From JAJEFO01 sp965221845 (GTDB lineage: Bacteria > Pseudomonadota > Alphaproteobacteria > Rhodobacterales > Rhodobacteraceae), in contig OZ244919.1 in NCBI GenBank assembly GCA_965221845.1, positions 868,001-932,000 of the forward strand: a DNA stretch of 64,000 nt, written 5' to 3'. Numbering within the stretch: the first letter of the stretch is position 1; each line of letters begins with the position of its first letter. Positions 25,494-33,152 of this stretch are shown here, piece after piece. Position numbers and translations under genes: made by a program. The notes under the pieces were generated by a model that saw only the letters and a program-made list of their open reading frames with translations, searched no databases and had not been told where the DNA came from.

Positions 25494-26364
25494 GGGCCCG
25501 TTGACAGTTGCCTTGCGAATCGCCCGCTTCCATGCCATTTCCTTCCCCGATGACCGCCGGAACGGCGGCACGGGCAGGAAACAGGTGACATCATGAATGC
25601 AGACAGGACGGTTCTGACCGACGCCATGTGGGCGCGGATCGAGGACATGCTGCCGGGCAAGAAGTCCGATCCCGGCGGCACGGCGGCGGACAACCGCCTT
25701 TTCATGGAGGCGGTGCTCTGGCGGTTCCGCACGGGGTCGCCGTGGCGCGACCTCCCCGCGCGGTTCGGGAACTGGAACAGCGTCTTCAAGCGGTTCCGGC
25801 GCTGGGCGCTTTCGGGGGTATTCGAACGCGTTTTCAACGCCTTGTCGGAGGAGTTCGACCTCGAGTGGGTGTTCGTCGACGGCACGGTCGTCCAGGCGCA
25901 TCAGAAGGCGTCCGGCGCAAAAGGGGGACCTCGAGCCAGGGGATCGGTCGTTCCAGAGGCGGCCTGACGAGCAAGGTCGTGGCCGTCGTGGACGCGCTCG
26001 GCTATCTGGTCCGCTTCAGGATCCTTCCCGGCCAGGCGCACGACCTCAAGGGGGTGCCGGGGCTTCTCGACGGCCTGGCGTTCGGGGCCTTCGTCGGCGA
26101 CAGGGCGTTCGACGCGGACTGGCTGCTGGAGGACCTGGCGGAACGCGGGGCGGAGGCGGTGATTCCGTCGAAGCGGAGCCGGACGGTGTCGCGGGCGCAT
26201 GACCGGGAGGTCTACGGCTGGCGGCACCTGGTGGAGAACTTCTTCGCGAAGATCAAGGAGTTCCGTGCGATCGCGACCCGGTACGACAAGACCGACGCGA
26301 GCTTTGCCGCCGGGATCCACCTCGTCGCCGGCGTGGTCGCGGCGACATGAGTGTCAACGGGCCC
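25494..26364 (+). mobile_element. IS427-type element, copy C, apparently intact
   Basis: 871 bp between GGGCCCGTTGACAGT and the complementary right end (with one mismatch, GTGTCAACGGGCCC). It is flanked by TA at 25492-25493 and 26365-26366. The right-hand TA together with the last base of the element forms the TAG stop of csaA on the opposite strand. Confidence 0.9.
25593..26350 (+). CDS. IS427-type transposase made by -1 frameshift (OrfA/OrfB)
   Basis: OrfA runs 25593-25967; OrfB is open in the -1 frame to TGA 26350. The overlap contains GCAAAAGGGGGAC (25916-25928), a plausible slip site, as known for this IS5 subgroup. OrfA holds the N-terminal DUF4096-type domain and the first catalytic aspartate (V-F-V-D-G-T-V-V-Q-A-H). 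OrfB holds the second (F-V-G-D-R-A-F-D-A-D) and the glutamate (Y-G-W-R-H-L-V-E-N-F-F-A-K-I-K-E-F-R). All three are present, so this copy is the likely source of transposase for the others. Confidence 0.85.
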
Positions 26365-26699
26365 TAGAACACGCGGCCGCCGATCGGGACTTCCCTGTCC
26401 GGCTTCAGCAGGACGACCTCGCCCTCCTCGTCCGGCACGCCCAGCACAAGTATCTCGGACATGACCGGGCCGATCTGGCGCGGCGGGAAGTTCACGACCG
26501 CGAGCACCTTGCGCCCCCGAAGCGATTCGACGTCGTAGTGCCGCGTGATCTGCGCGGAGCTTTTCCTGACGCCAAGGCCCGGCCCGAAATCGACCCAAAG
26601 CCTGAAAGCGGGCTTCCTTGCCTCCGGGAAGGGTTCGGCGCGCGTGATCTCGCCTACGCGGATGTCGACCTTCATGAAATCCGCGAAGCTGATCGTCAT
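26364..26699 (-). CDS. csaA: CsaA-type tRNA-binding-domain chaperone
   Basis: A 111-residue OB-fold protein of the EMAP/tRNA-binding class, described in other bacteria as an export-related chaperone. Recognisable features are F-M-K-V-D-I-R-V-G near the start, A-Q-I-T-R-H-Y near residue 48, V-V-N-F-P-P-R-Q-I-G-P and the terminal G-G-R-V-F. The length is complete. The stop TAG (26366-26364) is composed of the TA target and the terminal G of IS copy C, so the IS landed exactly on the original stop codon. The start overlaps proC by ATGA. Confidence 0.9.
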   Translation of the reverse strand: MTISFADFMKVDIRVGEITRAEPFPEARKPAFRLWVDFGPGLGVRKSSAQITRHYDVESLRGRKVLAVVNFPPRQIGPVMSEILVLGVPDEEGEVVLLKPDREVPIGGRVF

Positions 26700-27514
26700 T
26701 TGCCGAGCTCCCGGCTTCGGTCGGCGGCAGCGCTGACCGCCCGCGACAGAAGCGCGGGGAATCCCGCCGAGCGGTCCATCAGGACGTCCAGCGCGGCCTC
26801 CGTCGTGCCGCCCGGCGACGTCACGTTGGCGCGAAGCCGCCCGGGATCCTCTGACGAGGCTTCGGCCAGGGCGCCTGCGCCTGCAACGGTCGCGCGTGCG
26901 AGAGCCAGGGCCAGCTCCGGCGCAAGGCCCTCCGCCGCGCCGGCCGCCGCGAGCGTCTCGATGAGAAGAAAGACATAGGCCGGACCCGATCCCGACACGG
27001 CCGTCACTGCGTCCATGTCCGCCTCCCGGCGCAGGCGCACGGTCTGTCCCACGGCGGAAAGGAGCTCCTCGCCCAGGTGCATGCCGGCCTCGGAAACGCT
27101 TCCGTTGCAGACAAGCGCCGCAACGCCCCGCCCGATCGCGGCGGGCGTGTTAGGCATCGCGCGAATCACCGGCGTGGACGGTCCGAGCGCCGCTTCTAGC
27201 CGCCCGAGCGTCGTCCCCGCCGCCACCGAGAGGAAAAGCGTTTCCGCGCTGCCCCCGAAGTGCCGCACCGGTTCCAGCGCCGCGTCGACCGCCTGCGGCT
27301 TGACCGCGACCACCACGATCGCCGGCGAGGGCGGCAGGCCGGCATTCAGGTTCACTCCGCCGAGCGCTTCCAGCACGTCGGACGGCGACGGATCGACCAC
27401 CCAGGCGGCGCCTGCGTCCATGCCTTGCCCGATCCACCCCTGAAGCATCGCCCCGCCCATCCTGCCGCAGCCAAGAAGGACGAGGCCCCGTTGCGCGACT
27501 TCACGAAACCCCAC
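26696..27514 (-). CDS. proC: pyrroline-5-carboxylate reductase
   Basis: Last enzyme of proline synthesis, 272 residues. The Rossmann turn is L-L-G-C-G-R-M-G-G near residue 15. V-V-A-V-K-P-Q and R-A-M-P-N-T-P-A follow. The C-terminal helical domain has the signature A-V-S-G-S-G-P-A-Y and the N-V-T-S-P-G-G-T-T segment. The start is GTG 27514 with AGGAGGAG about 8 bases upstream; the longer frame beyond it is shadow sequence. It overlaps csaA by ATGA. Confidence 0.94.
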   Translation of the reverse strand: MGFREVAQRGLVLLGCGRMGGAMLQGWIGQGMDAGAAWVVDPSPSDVLEALGGVNLNAGLPPSPAIVVVAVKPQAVDAALEPVRHFGGSAETLFLSVAAGTTLGRLEAALGPSTPVIRAMPNTPAAIGRGVAALVCNGSVSEAGMHLGEELLSAVGQTVRLRREADMDAVTAVSGSGPAYVFLLIETLAAAGAAEGLAPELALALARATVAGAGALAEASSEDPGRLRANVTSPGGTTEAALDVLMDRSAGFPALLSRAVSAAADRSRELGK

Positions 27515-27672
27515 GGCGGGCCTCCTCCTTCGGCCGGCCGCCCCGCCACCGCCCTGAAGCCGGCGGTCGCGAGGGCAGGCGGAACGCCGGGCCGCCCGGG
27601 CAGGCGACCCGGCTCCATGCGCGCCCGCAGCCGGCAAGGGAGAAGGCCGGGAGCGGTCGCAGCAGCCCCGGT

Positions 27673-28188
27673 TCAGGCGCGGCCATAGGCCTCGGCCATG
27701 GCGACGTCCATTGCGCGTTCCGGCGACTCCCCGCCCCACGCGACAAGCTGAAACGCCGGGTAGAACCGTTCCGCCGCCTGCACGGCGGTCCGGATCATCG
27801 CGTCGACCTGCTCGGCGCCTGCGGACTGATCTCCGGCCAGGACGAGGCCGTACCGCCATGCCATCAGCTTCTGCGACCGCCAGAACACGAACGCGCCCGA
27901 CCAGCACATGTCGTTGGTCCGGTTCAGCGCGTCGCAGAGCGCGCCCATCCTGTCAGCCGGCGGATCGATCTCGAACGTGCAGACCAGCCGCAGCGTCTCG
28001 TCCTGAGGAGACCAGGCAAGCGTCATGGAATACGTCCGCCACTGCCCTTCGATCGCCATGGCGATCTGGTCCTCCGCAAACCGGTCGAACTCCCATGCGT
28101 GGCGCTCGGCCACGTGCTCGACGATGTCGATCGGATGAAGGTCCTCGAAGATGTACCGCTCGGTCGGCGACATGCGCTCCTGCCCCAT
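27673..28188 (-). CDS. YbjN domain-containing protein
   Basis: Protein of 171 residues with the YbjN (type III secretion chaperone-like) fold: E-D-L-H-P-I-D-I-V-E near the N-terminus, E-G-Q-W-R-T-Y-S-M-T strand pairs, and the L-N-R-T-N-D-M-C-W helix. Function is unknown for this family; it is widely conserved next to proC in alphaproteobacteria, as I recall. Two starts are possible, ATG 28188 and ATG 28173; the latter has AGGAG but only three bases away. No signal peptide or membrane span is seen. Confidence 0.8.
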   Translation of the reverse strand: MGQERMSPTERYIFEDLHPIDIVEHVAERHAWEFDRFAEDQIAMAIEGQWRTYSMTLAWSPQDETLRLVCTFEIDPPADRMGALCDALNRTNDMCWSGAFVFWRSQKLMAWRYGLVLAGDQSAGAEQVDAMIRTAVQAAERFYPAFQLVAWGGESPERAMDVAMAEAYGRA

Positions 28189-28420
28189 CTTGCGTGCCTG
28201 GCGGTTGACCCCGCCATCAATGGGCGTCAACTCAAGACCAGGTGGACTCCTCCGTCCACCTTGCGACATATGGTGTTCCGAAAGCGGAGACGTGTAAAGC
28301 GAAAACTTTTCCGGATCGCAGGCGGGGCGGCGAGACGGAAGGCCGGGTTCGCCGGCGGCGCGGAAGCCGGATCTGGCAATGCGCCTGGCGCCGGCAAGCC
28401 TGCCGCAGCGGGGCGCGCCG

Positions 28421-28675
28421 TCAGGACTTCTTCGACTTGCGGGACTCCAGCGCGTCGACCCGCTCCCGGAGCGCCTCGGCCTCCGCGCGCGCCTTTGCGG
28501 CCATGGCCCGCACGGCGTCAAACTCCTCGCGGGTCACGAGATCGCGGCCAGCCAGCCATCGGTCGAGCATCCCCTTCATGACCGTCTCGAACTCGGTGCG
28601 GGCGCCCTGGGCGACTCCCATCGAATTCATCACGAGCCGCGCGACATCGTCCAGTCTCCGGTTTCGGGTCTGCAT
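28421..28675 (-). CDS. ubiK: UbiK/YqiC-type accessory factor (BMFP family)
   Basis: An 84-residue helical protein: R-N-R-R-L-D-D-V-A-R-L at the start, a central M-K-G-M-L-D-R-W-L segment, and a long C-terminal coiled coil (R-E-E-F-D-A-V-R-A-M onward) ending in a basic tail. This matches the BMFP/UbiK family that assists aerobic ubiquinone biosynthesis and forms trimeric coiled coils. It is transcribed divergently from lgt with about 95 bases between the starts. Confidence 0.82.
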   Translation of the reverse strand: MQTRNRRLDDVARLVMNSMGVAQGARTEFETVMKGMLDRWLAGRDLVTREEFDAVRAMAAKARAEAEALRERVDALESRKSKKS

Positions 28676-28769
28676 GCCAGCTCCTCGTCAAACCTGGCAA
28701 GGGTGTATTCCGCAATCCCCCGTCCCGCAAGCTTGACGCAGCCGCGCGGCAATGCCACGAAGGCAGGCC

Positions 28770-29657
28770 ATGCAGCCCGGAATCCCGTTTCCCGACATTT
28801 CGCCTGTCCTGGTCGAGATTCCCCTCGGCCCGGTCGACCTGCCGATTCGCTGGTACGCGCTCGCCTACGTCGCGGGAATCGTGATCGGCTACTGGATCCT
28901 CCGGCTGGTCATCGGGCGGCCCCGGCTCTGGAAGGACGGATCCCCCGCCCTTGACCGCAGGCAGCTCGACGACTTCATGGTCTGGCTGGTCCTCGGCATC
29001 GTCCTGGGGGGCCGCCTCGGATACGTCCTGCTCTACGGCGGGGGGCGGCTTCTGGAGGATCCCCTGTCGGCCCTGCGCGTATGGGAAGGCGGCATGTCGT
29101 TCCATGGCGGCCTGCTGGGCGTTGGCGTCGCCGCGGCCGCCTATGCGCACAGGCACGGCCGCTCCCTGACGGGCCTCGCGGACGGACTGGCGCTCGCAAC
29201 GCCGCCCGGGCTGCTCCTTGGCCGCGTCGCGAACTTCGTCAACGCCGAGCTCTGGGGCAGGCCGACGGACCTGCCCTGGGGCGTGATATTCCCGGGCGCC
29301 GCCGCGCAGGACTGCCCCGGCGTGCAGGGCCCCTGCGCAAGGCATCCGTCACAGATCTACGAAGCGGGGCTTGAAGGCGCGCTCCTCGGAGCGCTTCTCC
29401 TCTGGCTCGCCCTTGCACGCGGCTGGCTCAGGCGGCCCGGCGCGATTCTCGGCGTCTTCCTCGCAGGCTACGGCGCATCCCGCTTCGCGATCGAGTTCCT
29501 CCGGCAGGCCGACGCGCAGTTCGTGACGGAAGGGAATCCCACGGGACATGTCGCCTTCGCCGGGCCGATCGGGGTCACCATGGGACAGCTCCTGTCACTT
29601 CCGATGATCGCGCTCGGGCTGCTCGCCGCCCTGCTTGCGTTCCGACCCCGCCGGTGA
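28770..29657 (+). CDS. lgt: prolipoprotein diacylglyceryl transferase
   Basis: Inner-membrane enzyme of 295 residues adding diacylglycerol to lipobox cysteines, needed for Pal and the small lipoprotein encoded in this window. Seven or so membrane helices are visible. Key family segments are R-W-Y-A-L-A-Y, G-G-M-S-F-H-G-G-L-L-G (catalytic His), the signature G-R-V-A-N-F-V-N-A-E-L-W-G-R, H-P-S-Q-I-Y-E-A and R-F-A-I-E-F-L-R. ATG 28770 is preferred to ATG 28752 because it gives the usual N-terminus and follows AGGC. Confidence 0.94.
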   Translation: MQPGIPFPDISPVLVEIPLGPVDLPIRWYALAYVAGIVIGYWILRLVIGRPRLWKDGSPALDRRQLDDFMVWLVLGIVLGGRLGYVLLYGGGRLLEDPLSALRVWEGGMSFHGGLLGVGVAAAAYAHRHGRSLTGLADGLALATPPGLLLGRVANFVNAELWGRPTDLPWGVIFPGAAAQDCPGVQGPCARHPSQIYEAGLEGALLGALLLWLALARGWLRRPGAILGVFLAGYGASRFAIEFLRQADAQFVTEGNPTGHVAFAGPIGVTMGQLLSLPMIALGLLAALLAFRPRR

Positions 29658-29781
29658 ACGCGGCCTCCGGCCTCTGCGCCAATCCGCGCCGACGGCGCGC
29701 GGCGGTCGCGCACGCTTCCGCGCGGCGGGCCCGGCGGGAACCATGCGCGGAATGCACGCCGCTTCCGCGGGGGCGCGTGCC

Positions 29782-30849
29782 GTGACGACCGGGCTCGAGA
29801 GGCTTCTTGTCCGGAGAATCCGGGTCGCCGGGCCGATGACCGTGGCGGACTACATGTCGGACTGCCTGCTGCACCCCGAATTCGGATACTATTCCACGCG
29901 CGACCCCCTCGGCGCGCCGGGCGACTTCATCACGGCGCCGGAGATCAGCCAGATGTTCGGCGAAGTCGTGGGGCTGGCGCTTGCGCAGGCGTGGCTCGAC
30001 CTCGGCGCGCCGCGACCGGCCTGCCTCGCCGAGCTCGGCCCCGGACGGGGCACGCTCATGGCGGACATGCTTCGGGCCATCCGCACGGTGCCCGGATTTG
30101 CCGAAGCCCTGTCCGTCCACCTCGTGGAGGCTTCACCGGTTCTGCGCGAAGCGCAGCGGAAGGCGGCGGGCCGCCCGCTGCATCATCATGACACGATGGA
30201 AAGCCTTCCCCGCATCGCCCTGTTTCTCGTCGCGAACGAGTTCTTCGACACGCTTCCCGTCCGCCAGTTCCAGAGAGACGGTGCCGCGTGGAGGGAACGC
30301 ATGATCGGCGTTGGCGACGACGGCGCCCTGGCCTTCGGCCTTTCCGACCCCGTCAGCCCGGAATCGCTTGCCGGCCGGATGGACGACACGCGCGACGGCG
30401 ACATCGTCGAGATGCGGCCGGCCGCGAGCGCCGTTGCCGGCGAGATCGGCGCGCGAATCGCCGAAAGCGGCGGCCTTGCGCTGGTGATCGACTACGGCGG
30501 CCGGCGATCGCTGGGCGACACCCTTCAGGCCGTCCGGAATCACGGAAGCGTGCCGCCGCTGACCGATCCAGGCACGGCCGACCTGACGGCCCATGTGGAC
30601 TTCGGGGCGATCGCGCGCGCCGCCCGTCCGGCGGCCGCGACCCGGCTGACTCCCCAAGGCGAATTCCTCGAGCGTCTCGGAATGGTCCAGCGGGCCGAGA
30701 GGCTGGCCGAAGGGCTGGAGGGATCCGCTCTCGAACGCCATGTCGCTGCGCTTCATCGCCTGACGCACGAACGGGAGATGGGAACGCTCTTTCGCGCAAT
30801 GGCCCTCTACCGGAACGGTGCGCCCCTGCCCCCGGGATTCACGGCATGA
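29782..30849 (+). CDS. class I SAM-dependent methyltransferase, MidA/NDUFAF7 family
   Basis: 355 residues. The N-terminal motif V-A-D-Y-M-S-D-C-L-L-H-P-E-F-G-Y-Y and D-F-I-T-A-P-E-I-S-Q-M-F-G are hallmarks of this family; the SAM-binding motif is L-A-E-L-G-P-G-R-G-T-L, and V-A-N-E-F-F-D-T-L-P follows. In mitochondria the homologue methylates a complex I subunit; bacterial roles are less certain. GTG 29782 is preferred because family members start close to the first helix; ATG 29743 is an alternative. It overlaps pgeF by ATGA, an arrangement typical of Rhodobacterales. Confidence 0.85.
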   Translation: MTTGLERLLVRRIRVAGPMTVADYMSDCLLHPEFGYYSTRDPLGAPGDFITAPEISQMFGEVVGLALAQAWLDLGAPRPACLAELGPGRGTLMADMLRAIRTVPGFAEALSVHLVEASPVLREAQRKAAGRPLHHHDTMESLPRIALFLVANEFFDTLPVRQFQRDGAAWRERMIGVGDDGALAFGLSDPVSPESLAGRMDDTRDGDIVEMRPAASAVAGEIGARIAESGGLALVIDYGGRRSLGDTLQAVRNHGSVPPLTDPGTADLTAHVDFGAIARAARPAAATRLTPQGEFLERLGMVQRAERLAEGLEGSALERHVAALHRLTHEREMGTLFRAMALYRNGAPLPPGFTA

Positions 30850-31601
30850 CGATTGAAGTCATCACGTCCGACGCCCTGGCACGCACGCGCCACGGCTTCT
30901 TCACGCGCAAGGGCGGCGCGTCTTCCGGCGTCTTTGCCAGCCTGAATTGCGGCTGCGGCTCGGCGGACCGGCGCAAGGCCGTGGCGACCAACCGGGAGCG
31001 GGCGGCCAGCGCTGTCGGACTCCCCCCGCAGCGCCTGGTCACCGTCGACCAGGCGCACTCGGCCACGGCGGTCGCGACGGACGTCCCGTTCGGCGCGCCT
31101 CCGAGGGCGGACGCAATGGCCACGGCGGCGCCCGGCCTTGGCCTTGGCGTCCTGACCGCCGACTGCCTGCCGGTGCTCCTCGCCGACGACCGCGCCCGGG
31201 TGGTCGGCGCGGCTCATGCCGGCTGGCGCGGCGCACTGGACGGGGTCCTGGAAGCCACGATCGACGCGATGAAGGGGCTCGGCGCCCGCCCGGAGGACAT
31301 CACCGCCGTGATCGGCCCGTCAATCAGCCAGCGCGCGTACGAGGTGGGACCGGAATTCCTTGACCGCTTTCTCGACGACGATCCGGGAAACGCGCGCTTC
31401 TTCGCAAGCGGACGGGACGAGCGCCATCGGTTCGACCTTGCCGGCTACGGCCTGCAACGCCTGCGCAACGCGGGCATCGGCGGCGCGCAACGGACGGGGC
31501 ATTGCACATATTCCGATCCCGGACGCTTCTTTTCATGCCGGCGGAGCCGGCATCGCCGGGAGCCGGACTACGGCCGCCTGATTTCCGTCATCCGGCTTTG
31601 A
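30846..31601 (+). CDS. pgeF: peptidoglycan editing factor PgeF (multicopper laccase-like domain)
   Basis: 251-residue CNF1/YfiH-like hydrolase, in E. coli removing non-canonical residues from peptidoglycan precursors. The metal-site residues are visible in V-D-Q-A-H-S (His), L-T-A-D-C-L-P-V (Cys) and A-A-H-A-G-W-R-G (His). The terminal R-T-G-H-C-T-Y segment is also characteristic. It overlaps the methyltransferase gene and converges on the Lrp-family gene with 65 bases between. Confidence 0.9.
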   Translation: MTIEVITSDALARTRHGFFTRKGGASSGVFASLNCGCGSADRRKAVATNRERAASAVGLPPQRLVTVDQAHSATAVATDVPFGAPPRADAMATAAPGLGLGVLTADCLPVLLADDRARVVGAAHAGWRGALDGVLEATIDAMKGLGARPEDITAVIGPSISQRAYEVGPEFLDRFLDDDPGNARFFASGRDERHRFDLAGYGLQRLRNAGIGGAQRTGHCTYSDPGRFFSCRRSRHRREPDYGRLISVIRL

Positions 31602-31666
31602 GCGCGACGGAGGCGCCGGTCCCTGAAGCGGCGGCCGGCACGTGCGCGAGCGTCCGGCGGCGGGCG

Positions 31667-32167
31667 TCACGCGATCTCGGCCTGCCGCTCCTCGAGAACG
31701 TCGAAGGGGACCACGGGCTCGTCCTTGGCACACCGGATCACCAGGGACGTCTTGACCAGGGTCACGTTTGGCGCCGACGTCAGCTCGTCGGTCAGGAACC
31801 GCTGAAAGGTCGGGAGATCGGGCGCCACGCATTTGAGGATGAAGTCCACTTCGCCGTTGAGCATGCTGCACTCCCGGACAAGGGACCAGCTACGGCAGCG
31901 CGACTCGAAGGCGTTCAGGTCCGCTTCGGCCTGGCTTTGCAGCCCGACCATGACAAAGACCTGCACCTCGAATCCCAGCGCGCGGGCGTCAACCAGGGCG
32001 TGATAGCCCCGAATGAGCCCCTGGTTCTCAAGCGCGCGAACCCTGCGAAGGCAGGGCGGCGCGGAAATGCCCACCCGTCGCGCCAGCTCGACATTGGTCA
32101 TGCGGCCATCGGCCTGCAGTTCCGCAAGTATCCTTCGGTCGATCGCGTCGAGCCTCTCGCCTGGCAT
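31667..32167 (-). CDS. Lrp/AsnC-family transcriptional regulator
   Basis: 166 residues. The N-terminal winged helix-turn-helix (L-D-A-I-D-R-R-I-L, then N-V-E-L-A-R-R-V-G-I-S-A-P-P-C-L-R-R) is followed by the RAM ligand-binding domain (F-V-M-V-G-L; C-S-M-L-N-G-E-V-D-F-I-L-K). ATG 32167 gives the standard Lrp start. A global regulator of the Lrp type or a local amino-acid-responsive one is possible; no target operator was recognised. Confidence 0.9.
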   Translation of the reverse strand: MPGERLDAIDRRILAELQADGRMTNVELARRVGISAPPCLRRVRALENQGLIRGYHALVDARALGFEVQVFVMVGLQSQAEADLNAFESRCRSWSLVRECSMLNGEVDFILKCVAPDLPTFQRFLTDELTSAPNVTLVKTSLVIRCAKDEPVVPFDVLEERQAEIA

Positions 32168-32666
32168 GATCGTCTGCTCCCTTGCCTGCAGAACCTTACC
32201 GGGCCGCCCGATTCTGCGCAACAATATGTCGCGAATCGCGCACGAAAGCCTTTGCATGCCTCCACGAAGGGGCGAGCTTCAGGCCTCATGAGGGACAGGA
32301 TCGGGCGGAGCCTTCGCGGCGTCCGCTGCGGGATGGAGAGCGTCTTCGAGGACATGGCCCGGACCGCTGGCGGCGGGTTTCCGGACGATGGGGGGGGGGG
32401 GGGGGGACGGTCCGTCCGGGGGAGCGTGCGGAACGGCCTGCGTGACGGCGCCCGGGCCGGTCCTGGCCCCCGCGGGGACGGCAGGCGAACCGGCGGGACG
32501 GATCCCGGCGCGTGCCGTTCCCTCTGGCAGCTCGCGATTCGGCGCGCGCACCAGGGCGGCCGCCGCTCCGCCGACAAGGCTGGGCTACGCCCGGAAAGGC
32601 CCCTCCCCTTGGCATCGCCTGCAGGATCTTGCAGGGTGCGCGCGGCCACAAGAGAGAGGAGCGGCG
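32168..32666. other. intergenic with G17 tract
   Basis: About 500 bases without a recognised gene. A run of 17 G bases lies at 32390-32406. A weak match to the MITE-type end (GCTGGGCTACGCCCGG, ~32578-32593) lies further right. The region ends with the GAGAGGAG binding site of the small lipoprotein gene. Confidence 0.5.
32390..32406. repeat. G17 homopolymer tract
   Basis: Seventeen consecutive G bases, the longest mononucleotide run in the window, 260 bases before the small lipoprotein gene. Such a run should slip at high frequency. Confidence 0.85.
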
Positions 32667-32831
32667 ATGACACGCACAGCCGTCCGTGCGCTTGCCAAGG
32701 CTCTTGCCGTCGCGGCGCTGGCAGGATGCCAGACCCACGGCCTGCCCTTCGATCCGTTCGCGCCTTTCGCCATTCCCGTGGATCCCGGGCCGGGATGCGG
32801 GCCTGAGGGGGATCCCTGTCCAGGCGGATGA
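32667..32831 (+). CDS. small lipoprotein (54 aa)
   Basis: ATG 32667 is preceded by GAGAGGAG at good spacing. The product has a basic start, a short Ala/Leu core and a lipobox A-A-L-A-G-C at about residues 16-21, so the mature lipoprotein is only ~34 residues, rich in Pro, Gly and Asp with two more cysteines near the end. It is too short for a known enzyme. Similar tiny Pro-rich lipoproteins are often unannotated. Its role is unknown. Confidence 0.6.
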   Translation: MTRTAVRALAKALAVAALAGCQTHGLPFDPFAPFAIPVDPGPGCGPEGDPCPGG

Positions 32832-33152
32832 ACGGGCATCTTGAAGGGGGCACGCGCACGGCCTCACGGGACCGCAAGAAGCGTCCGGAAGGCCTCTTGG
32901 GGCCGGCGGCGGCTTCGGGCAATGCGGGCATTCGATCGGCAGGGTGCAGATGACCGAATGCCGGATCTTGCGATGCCCGGAGGGCCGGGCTAACCTCGGG
33001 CCTGACGCGGCCCCGGCAAGTTCCGGCGCGGGATGCCGGGGGCCAGGGGCCGGCAATTCCCTTCACCGGGATCTTCCCTTCCGGCGCGCCCTGCCCTCGC
33101 TCGGGACGTCGCCGGCGTCGCGCTGCCGGATCGCAAGCCGGGGAGCAAGCGC
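32832..33152. other. intergenic, no gene recognised
   Basis: 320 bases between the small lipoprotein gene and the conserved hypothetical gene. Apart from the GGGGAG binding site just before 33153, nothing stands out. Confidence 0.5.

Noticed and set aside
11261..26364. Composite transposon bounded by IS427 copies A and B/C
   Set aside because: The interval contains essential chromosomal genes (mre operon, rodA, mrdA) and the copies have independent TA duplications, so it is not a mobile unit.
28518..29345. Minus-strand ORF opposite lgt
   Set aside because: Antisense shadow of lgt; lgt has all family motifs and membrane helices.
32098..33066. 322-codon minus-strand ORF upstream of the Lrp-family gene
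   Set aside because: Pro/Arg/Ser-rich composition across a region with a G17 tract; no ribosome binding site or motif.
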